Source: Xenorhabdus sp. BG5 (GTDB lineage Bacteria > Pseudomonadota > Gammaproteobacteria > Enterobacterales > Enterobacteriaceae). Taken from it: a stretch of DNA of 64,000 nt. This document shows positions 57,992-64,000 of this stretch, piece after piece. The position numbers and the translations under genes are program-made. The stretch is taken from contig NZ_JADEUG010000005.1 in NCBI RefSeq assembly GCF_015163665.1, positions 62,001 through 126,000 on the forward strand, read 5' to 3'. The first letter of the stretch is position 1, and each line of letters begins with the position of its first letter. A model generated the notes under the pieces. The model worked only from the letters and a program-made list of their open reading frames with translations, searched no databases and was not told where the DNA came from.

Positions 57992-59649
57992 GGCTGTTTC
58001 TTATAAATCACAAGCACAAATCTATGATTACGGCGCACAAAATCCGGCTCAGGTAATTCAGACAACTCACCTTCTGAGGGTAATAGAAAAACAACCGCAA
58101 CTTGACCTTTTTTACGTGCTTTCGCTAGCCACGCAGGAAATTCTTGCTCCGTGATATATCGATATTGGCTATCAAGATAAGCAAGGCCATATTCTAATTC
58201 CCCCTGACGATCAAACAGATAAATATCACTGCGTTTCAATTCCCATGCAATCGCTGCCCCCACGCCAACAGATTGAGACAAGATATATTTACTGCCAGCC
58301 AACTCTTTTTCGTTTTGCTGAATGAAATGCTGGGGAAGTTTGGAATTTATCGTCTTATCAGGCAAAGCACTACCTATCGATAAGTTGAGCATAATTGAAC
58401 AAGCGGCAGCCCATAACCAATATTGACCATCGCGAATAAAACAAAGATAACCAATGCCTCCCCAAACACCAAAGGCAATGATTCCCATAATCCATTTTAG
58501 CCACTCGTCGGGTTGATAAAGTGGGGGATCTTTTAAGGTTTCCAGAATAAAAAGGACCAAAATGGCAAGCAATCCGATGAAGATATTCACCAATCCATTT
58601 ATTTTCAAAACGTTCATATTGCCATTTTTGACACAATCGACAGCATATTTTGCCATCATCATTGCTAAGGGGCCGATAAAGGGTAAAACGTAAGTTGGCA
58701 GTTTCCCCTTTGCAATGCTGAAAAATACAAATGGAACAACAAACCAGCAAAACAAGAAAAACATTTCTGGGTGACTTTTTTTCTCTTTCCAGCTTTTGAT
58801 TAAAGCACCTGGTAATAATCCTAACCACGGGATCACGCCTAAGATCAATATGGGTAAGTAATACCAAATAGGTGCAATATGCTGAGCTTTCTCAGAAGCA
58901 AAACGCTGTATATGCTCTACCCAAAAGAAATAATGCCAGTAATCCGGCTCACGCACGGCAATCGCAATCACCCACGGCAGGCTGATCAAAACAGCAAAAA
59001 TCACGGCAAAAGACCCAAAACGAACCATTTCCCCAAAGCGTTTCTGGTATATCGTAATGGGTAGCATGGCAATCACAGGTAGCGCCAATGCCAGAAATCC
59101 TTTCGTCATAAAAGCCATCCCACAGGTCAGCCCCAAAACAGACCATGCCAAAATTCGTTCTCGGATCGCCACCGCCTTAAGCGCCCAATAACAGCTCACG
59201 ATCCCCGCTGTAATCCATAAAGAAAACATAGGATCAAGCACACTGTAGGAGCCAATGGAAAAAACAATAAACATGGAAATGTAAATCAGGCTGGAAACAA
59301 AAGCAGTCTGGCGACATTGCCACATCATCATTGCTAAACGATAAAGAAGAAACGCGCTGATTAGGATACTAAGCACGGAACCAAAACGGACAGCAAAATT
59401 ATTGTCACCAAAAATCCACTGGCTAATGTTGTTGATCCAATATCCTGCTACTGGTTTTTCAAAATAGCGAATATCCAAGAAGTAAGGTACGATCCAGTCC
59501 CCACGTTGCAGCATTTCCCGGCTAATTTCAGCATACCGCGTTTCATCCGGCTGCCATAATAAACGACTATTCAGCGGCAATAAGTAAGTAAGAACAAAAA
59601 AAAGAGCCATCAGAACGGCTCCTGCTTTACTCGTTCGGGTGTTCAACAT
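57988..59649 (-). CDS. arnT: Lipid A L-Ara4N transferase ArnT
   Basis: Inner-membrane glycosyltransferase (PMT-like, GT83) that moves L-Ara4N from the lipid carrier to lipid A phosphates on the periplasmic face, lowering surface charge and giving resistance to polymyxin and cationic peptides. 553 residues with about 12 helices and a C-terminal soluble domain. The first periplasmic loop has [24 protein letters not shown] with the acidic catalytic residues. Length equals E. coli (550). Lies 5 bases after arnD. Confidence 0.95.
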   Translation of the reverse strand: MLNTRTSKAGAVLMALFFVLTYLLPLNSRLLWQPDETRYAEISREMLQRGDWIVPYFLDIRYFEKPVAGYWINNISQWIFGDNNFAVRFGSVLSILISAFLLYRLAMMMWQCRQTAFVSSLIYISMFIVFSIGSYSVLDPMFSLWITAGIVSCYWALKAVAIRERILAWSVLGLTCGMAFMTKGFLALALPVIAMLPITIYQKRFGEMVRFGSFAVIFAVLISLPWVIAIAVREPDYWHYFFWVEHIQRFASEKAQHIAPIWYYLPILILGVIPWLGLLPGALIKSWKEKKSHPEMFFLFCWFVVPFVFFSIAKGKLPTYVLPFIGPLAMMMAKYAVDCVKNGNMNVLKINGLVNIFIGLLAILVLFILETLKDPPLYQPDEWLKWIMGIIAFGVWGGIGYLCFIRDGQYWLWAAACSIMLNLSIGSALPDKTINSKLPQHFIQQNEKELAGSKYILSQSVGVGAAIAWELKRSDIYLFDRQGELEYGLAYLDSQYRYITEQEFPAWLAKARKKGQVAVVFLLPSEGELSELPEPDFVRRNHRFVLVIYKKQP

Positions 59650-59654
59650 CTGTG

Positions 59655-60548
59655 TTATACCTCTTGTTGGCAGCCTAACCAGCCTTCACGACCAGGAAAA
59701 TCCGAACGAACAATTTTTCCTACAGGGAGTGTATTCCTATTTTCTGGTAACAAATGGCTTAACTTACAGAACTGAATATCTTGTTGATGAAGCATGTCCA
59801 GCAATGTCTCAAATTGTGAAGATTTCGACATCCCTTCGACTTCGGTATGGATCGTATAAACAGGAACTCCATGATCATTTTTAATCGCTTCAAGGATAAA
59901 GTGATTAAAATCTGCATCGCTGACTTGTGTTCCAACAACTTCATCATAGGTAGGTAATGTGACAGGAATTTGTACAGTTCCCACTTGTCCATTGGGCAAG
60001 AGTGGCCTGAATGGATGTGTTCCACGGCAATCACTATTGTAATCAAAACCAAAATGTTGTTTAACAGCCAGTACACGTTCATCAGCTCGCCAACCCGCAA
60101 CGGCTGAACATGTAACGGCTTTTCCTGTTGCCTTTTTCAAAGCATCAACACCTAACTTCACTTGTTCTGTTAATTCATTCTCCGACCAACGCCCTACTTT
60201 TGCCTGCCAACCTTGATGATCCCATGCATGTAAACCAACTTCATGGCCTGCTTCCATTGTTTGCTTCATCAACTGCCCTAAATCTTTTGCGATTTTTTTC
60301 CCCGGCCAGGCTGTACCCGCCAATAAAATATCCAGGCCATAAAGAGACACAGCATTTGATCTCAGCATCTTCCAGAGAAACTTCGGACGCAACAGGCGCC
60401 ATAAATGACGCCCCATATTATCCGGACCAACACTGAAGAAAAAACTGGCTTGAATATGGTGCTTTTGTAAAACTTCAAGCAACCGTGGTACACCCTCCTT
60501 AGTGCCTTGATAAGTGTCCACATCAATTCTCAAACCAACTTTTTTCAT
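59655..60548 (-). CDS. arnD: Undecaprenyl-phosphate-L-Ara4FN deformylase ArnD
   Basis: NodB-type deacetylase-fold enzyme that removes the formyl group from undecaprenyl-phosphate-L-Ara4FN. Metal-site motifs: [15 protein letters not shown] near the start and [15 protein letters not shown] in the middle; the C-terminus ends [12 protein letters not shown] as in E. coli ([10 protein letters not shown]). ATG 60548 gives 297 residues (E. coli 296); the longer frame from a TTG at 60581 is rejected. 41 bases follow arnA. Confidence 0.95.
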   Translation of the reverse strand: MKKVGLRIDVDTYQGTKEGVPRLLEVLQKHHIQASFFFSVGPDNMGRHLWRLLRPKFLWKMLRSNAVSLYGLDILLAGTAWPGKKIAKDLGQLMKQTMEAGHEVGLHAWDHQGWQAKVGRWSENELTEQVKLGVDALKKATGKAVTCSAVAGWRADERVLAVKQHFGFDYNSDCRGTHPFRPLLPNGQVGTVQIPVTLPTYDEVVGTQVSDADFNHFILEAIKNDHGVPVYTIHTEVEGMSKSSQFETLLDMLHQQDIQFCKLSHLLPENRNTLPVGKIVRSDFPGREGWLGCQQEV

Positions 60549-60589
60549 TACGTTATTCCCACTCTCTTCCTCGTTTTCCAATTGGCTTT

Positions 60590-62575
60590 TTAGTTTTTCC
60601 CTTTGGGTTCTTCAACTGCGCCACGCAGAAAGAAATCCAATGTTTCATCAATGGTTTGCTTCATATCGATAGTGGGTTTCCAACCTAACAGACGCTCTGC
60701 ATTTTTAATACTGGGTTTACGGTGTGCAACATCCTGATAGCCTTGCCCATAATAACTGCTGCTTTCGATCTTCTTGAACCCAGCAAATGGGGGGAAGTGC
60801 CCTCGCAATTCATGCTGCTCAAAGCTATCTAATAACATTTCGGCCAGTTGGCGAATGCTCGCTTCATTGGTTGGATTACCGATATTAATTATTTGGCTAT
60901 CGCATAGCCCATCCCGGTTTTCAATGATCCTGAACAATGCTTCAATACCATCATGGATATCCGTGAAACAGCGTTTTTGCTCTCCCCCATCCACCAGTTT
61001 AATCGGAGAACCTTCCACCAGGTTCAAAATCAATTGGGTAATCGCCCTTGAACTCCCAATACGTGCTGAATTTAGGTTATCCAGCCTTGGCCCCATCCAG
61101 TTAAATGGACGGAATAAAGTAAATTTCAGGCCTTCTTGTGTACCATATGCCCAAATGACTCGATCAAGTAATTGTTTTGAAACTGAATAGATCCAACGCT
61201 GTTTATTGATAGGTCCAACAATCAGACGCGAAGTATCTTCATCAAACTCTTTATCATCACACATACCGTAAACTTCGGATGTGGATGGGAAAATAATCCG
61301 TTTATTGTATTTAACACAATAACGAACAATTTTAAGATTCTCTTCAAAATCCAGTTCAAAGACTCGCAAAGGATTACGGGTATATTCAATTGGCGTCGCA
61401 ATTGCCACTAATGGCAGGATGACATCACATTTTTTGATGTGATATTCAATCCATTCAGTATGAATGCTGATATCACCTTCAATAAAGTGAAAGCGAGGAT
61501 TACCAATAAATCGTTCAATCGCAGAAGAACCAATATCCATCCCGTAAATGTCATAATTGCCATCACTCAACAATCGTTCAGTCAGATGGTTACCAATGAA
61601 TCCATTGACGCCCAAAATGAGTACTCGTTTACGACGACTGACTTGGGTTGTTGCTTTAGGACCAACATGAACCCCTGCTACAATGCCCATCTCAAGAGCT
61701 AATCGATTACCTTGAACATAAAGCCCTGATTCCCCTTGGCCGCTAATAATTTCCAGCGCACCCTTACCACAAGCAATCACAAAGGGATCCGTCGAGATTA
61801 CGGTTCCTGGGCGTTTTCCGTGGGGCTGATTATGTGGCCGTGAACGCCAAATCGTAATCTTACGTTCACTAAGAAAAGTAAATGCCCCTGGGTAAGGCTC
61901 TGTCACTGCCCGAACTAAGTTATTAATCTCTTTGGCAGACTTATTCCATACTATTTCACCATCTTCAGCGGTGCGACGGCCAAAATAAGTAGCTTGGCTT
62001 TCATCCTGTGGAATTGATGGATAATGACCTGATTTTATTTGAGGCAGAGTGCGATCCAATAATTCAACTGTCGCTTCGCGTATTTTTCCGTGTATTATCA
62101 GCGAAGTATCATTTTCATCAATCTGTACAACCTGTTGCGCGATAATATCTCCCGCATCCGGCTTCTCCAACATTTTATGTAATGTGACACCGGTTTCGGT
62201 CTCTCCATGGAGTACTGCCCAGTTAATTGGAGCACGGCCACGATATTTCGGCAACAAGGAGCCGTGAAGGTTAAATGCACCTTTTTCAGCCAGTGACAGA
62301 ATTTCCTGGCTAAGCATGTTGCGATAGTAAAAAGAGAAAATAACATCTGGTTTCATCTCACGAATGCGTTCAACCCAAAGCGGGTGATTCACATTTTCTG
62401 GCGCAAACACAGGTAAACCCAAATCAGCGCCGATACGTGCAACAGAAGAGAAAAAGTGATTTTCATTTGGATCATCAGTGTGAGTGAATACAGCCTGAAC
62501 TTCAAAACCAGCGTTGACTAATGCATTAAGTCCGACACAACCAATATCGTGATAGGCAAAAATAACTGCTTTCAT
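60590..62575 (-). CDS. arnA: Bifunctional ArnA: UDP-L-Ara4N formyltransferase / UDP-glucuronate decarboxylase
   Basis: 661 residues (E. coli 660). N-terminal formyltransferase with catalytic Asn102, His104 and Asp140 in [13 protein letters not shown] and LEKPDAGD, the same numbers as in E. coli. The C-terminal NAD-dependent decarboxylase starts at about residue 315 with [12 protein letters not shown] and has the Tyr-Lys pair in [11 protein letters not shown]. It makes the sugar nucleotide used by ArnB and then formylates the amino sugar for ArnC. Its start overlaps the arnC stop by one base (TAATG). Confidence 0.97.
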   Translation of the reverse strand: MKAVIFAYHDIGCVGLNALVNAGFEVQAVFTHTDDPNENHFFSSVARIGADLGLPVFAPENVNHPLWVERIREMKPDVIFSFYYRNMLSQEILSLAEKGAFNLHGSLLPKYRGRAPINWAVLHGETETGVTLHKMLEKPDAGDIIAQQVVQIDENDTSLIIHGKIREATVELLDRTLPQIKSGHYPSIPQDESQATYFGRRTAEDGEIVWNKSAKEINNLVRAVTEPYPGAFTFLSERKITIWRSRPHNQPHGKRPGTVISTDPFVIACGKGALEIISGQGESGLYVQGNRLALEMGIVAGVHVGPKATTQVSRRKRVLILGVNGFIGNHLTERLLSDGNYDIYGMDIGSSAIERFIGNPRFHFIEGDISIHTEWIEYHIKKCDVILPLVAIATPIEYTRNPLRVFELDFEENLKIVRYCVKYNKRIIFPSTSEVYGMCDDKEFDEDTSRLIVGPINKQRWIYSVSKQLLDRVIWAYGTQEGLKFTLFRPFNWMGPRLDNLNSARIGSSRAITQLILNLVEGSPIKLVDGGEQKRCFTDIHDGIEALFRIIENRDGLCDSQIINIGNPTNEASIRQLAEMLLDSFEQHELRGHFPPFAGFKKIESSSYYGQGYQDVAHRKPSIKNAERLLGWKPTIDMKQTIDETLDFFLRGAVEEPKGKN

Positions 62576-63552
62576 TAGCTTTCTTCCTGATTGTCGTTAG
62601 TCTTCTTAACTCCGACCACTTTTTGAATAAAATAGCGCGGGCGAGCACGAACATCGTTATATATTCGACCAATGTATTCACCCAATAGTCCCATGGCGAC
62701 GAACTGTGCGCCAATGAACATGAAAAGAATAGCAAACAGGGTAAACACCCCTTCAGCAGCCCATATTGAGCCAAATATAAGGCGTAGAACAATCAATAAC
62801 ACCGCCAACAAGAAACCTGTTATAGCAATGATACTTCCCGCGACACTCAGTAACCGCAATGGTGCAGTTGTTAAGCACGTCAGAAGGTCATACATCAGGT
62901 TTATCAGTTTCATAAAACTGTACTTAGAATCCCCAAACTCACGCTCTGCATGGGCTACATCAATTTCTATTGTTCTACGCGCAAAAGTGTTGGCAAGGAT
63001 AGGAATAAACGTACTGCGTTCATGGCATTGAAGCATTGCGTGTATAATGTGACGTCGATAGGCGCGCAACATGCAGCCATAATCCCCCATTGAACGCCCC
63101 GTCGCCTTAGTTATCATTGCATTGATTATTTTAGAAGCGGTTTTACGGAACCAAGAGTCCTGCCGATGAATACGACGTGTCCCCACAACGTCATATCCCT
63201 CTTCCGCCGTTTTAACTAAACGCGGAATTTCTTCTGGCGGGTTTTGCAAATCAGCATCAAGTGTAATAACCAGATCACCGTCAGCTTGATGGAAACCGGC
63301 CATAATTGCTGAATGTTGCCCATAATTACGGTTAAGCAAAATTGCAATCACATGGTTTTCTGGAGATTCAGCTGCCTGAATTAAGATTTCGGCAGAACTA
63401 TCATGGCTGCCATCATCGACCAAGATTAATTCGTATTTCTGTTCTAATTTTTGGCACGCTGCGAGAGTTCTTTCCAGTAACTGGGGTAAACTTTCTTCTT
63501 CGTTGTAAACAGGAATAACGACTGAAACTTTTTTGATCTTCTCAAATGTCAC
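62575..63552 (-). CDS. arnC: Undecaprenyl-phosphate L-Ara4FN transferase ArnC
   Basis: GT2-family enzyme that attaches L-Ara4FN to undecaprenyl phosphate on the cytoplasmic face. 325 residues with [19 protein letters not shown], the DDGSHDSS motif, the [14 protein letters not shown] metal motif, and two C-terminal membrane helices (about 235-257 and 268-292). The start is GTG at 63552, directly after the arnB stop. Length equals E. coli ArnC (322). Confidence 0.95.
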   Translation of the reverse strand: MTFEKIKKVSVVIPVYNEEESLPQLLERTLAACQKLEQKYELILVDDGSHDSSAEILIQAAESPENHVIAILLNRNYGQHSAIMAGFHQADGDLVITLDADLQNPPEEIPRLVKTAEEGYDVVGTRRIHRQDSWFRKTASKIINAMITKATGRSMGDYGCMLRAYRRHIIHAMLQCHERSTFIPILANTFARRTIEIDVAHAEREFGDSKYSFMKLINLMYDLLTCLTTAPLRLLSVAGSIIAITGFLLAVLLIVLRLIFGSIWAAEGVFTLFAILFMFIGAQFVAMGLLGEYIGRIYNDVRARPRYFIQKVVGVKKTNDNQEES

Positions 63553-64000
63553 TTATTTATGCTCCGAAAGAATTTCAGTTATCACATTCACGACACGATC
63601 TACATCGTCATTGCTCATATCTGGAAAAAGAGGTAATGAACAAAGTGTTGACGAATTCCACTCAGATACAGGCAGAGAGAGTTGTGGATAACGCTCACGA
63701 TAATATTTTTGTGTATGCGCGGCTCTGAAGTGCAAACCCGTGCCAATATTTCTATCCTTTAGGCGTGCCATAAACGTATCGCGGTCAATGCCACAGATAT
63801 TTTTGTCAACGCGTACCATAAAAAGATGGTGGGAATGCAAATGCGCATATTCGGGAGCGCTCAACATTTGCAACGGTGAATCAATAAGAGCGGCAGAATA
63901 GCGAGCCACCAATTGCCGACGACGCACATTCATCGATGGCAATTTACCTAGTTGCACAACTGCCATCGCCGCATGAATATCTGATAAGTTGTATTTAAAA
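63553..64000 (-). CDS. arnB: UDP-4-amino-4-deoxy-L-arabinose aminotransferase ArnB, C-terminal part
   Basis: PLP-dependent aminotransferase (DegT/DnrJ/EryC1 family). Only about the last 148 codons are inside the window; the frame is open at base 64000 and reads [20 protein letters not shown], the conserved segment after the PLP-lysine region. The ATG at 63966 is internal. The C-terminal part includes [20 protein letters not shown]. First gene of arnBCADTEF; the promoter, where PmrA or PhoP sites would be sought, is outside the window. Confidence 0.95.
   Translation of the reverse strand, partial: FKYNLSDIHAAMAVVQLGKLPSMNVRRRQLVARYSAALIDSPLQMLSAPEYAHLHSHHLFMVRVDKNICGIDRDTFMARLKDRNIGTGLHFRAAHTQKYYRERYPQLSLPVSEWNSSTLCSLPLFPDMSNDDVDRVVNVITEILSEHK

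Noticed and set aside
1..64000. Insertion sequences, prophage genes, toxin-antitoxin pairs or rRNA genes
   Set aside because: No transposase, integrase, phage structural, toxin-antitoxin or rRNA sequence was recognised anywhere in the window.

Overview
The window looks like chromosomal DNA of a gammaproteobacterium of the order Enterobacterales, most likely the Xenorhabdus/Photorhabdus branch of the Morganellaceae. The evidence is near-complete protein similarity and gene order shared with the E. coli ttcA-zntB-tpx-tyrR-psp-sap-fabI-tyrS-slyA-sodB-purR-pykF-lpp-ppsA-aroH segment, combined with a nonribosomal peptide synthetase, many local gene losses, AT-rich spacers and small inverted-repeat elements. 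The genus is an inference; no 16S or species marker is present.

Layout. 1-1494: last part of an NRPS (A-T-TE). 1766-4971: ttcA, the sRNA fnrS, zntB and tpx, with tpx bracketed by two inverted copies of a 105-bp element. 5004-11846: tyrR, ycjF, ycjX, pspCBA and divergent pspF with a sigma-54 promoter. 12112-17489: sapABCDF. 17697-22890: fabI, pdxY, tyrS, pdxH, anmK. 23261-28253: slyB, slyA, a DUF1289 gene, gloA, rnt, grxD, sodB and the 28-residue gene ynhF. 28544-35660: purR, punR/punC, cfa, ribC, mdtK. 35821-36008: two identical tRNA-Val(GAC) genes. 36528-44696: pykF, lpp, ldtE, menI, ydiJ, ydiK. 44916-45039: the sRNA rprA. 45118-49826: ppsA, ppsR, aroH. 50126-55920: Fur-boxed haemin uptake operon. 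56082-57198: a possible small protein, a MarA/SoxS-like regulator and nlpC. 57258-64000: arnFETDACB read on the minus strand, with arnB cut by the window end.

How the genes fit together. Several loci face host defence and envelope stress: sapABCDF, slyB/slyA, the psp system, the arn operon (L-Ara4N on lipid A), lpp/ldtE and rprA. The hmu operon supplies haem iron. sodB, tpx, grxD and gloA handle oxidative and carbonyl stress. pykF, ppsA/ppsR and aroH control PEP and its use. fnrS (oxygen) and rprA (envelope, Rcs) are two conserved trans-acting sRNAs sitting in gaps where a protein-only annotation would show nothing; sodB is an established FnrS target in E. coli.

Most of the window is conserved core genome. 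The less ordinary parts are the NRPS with a sharp base-composition break, the inverted-repeat elements (two full copies, one internally shortened copy, one half copy), the missing suf operon and pspD, and a few unannotated small genes. I saw no convincing wholly new multi-gene system.
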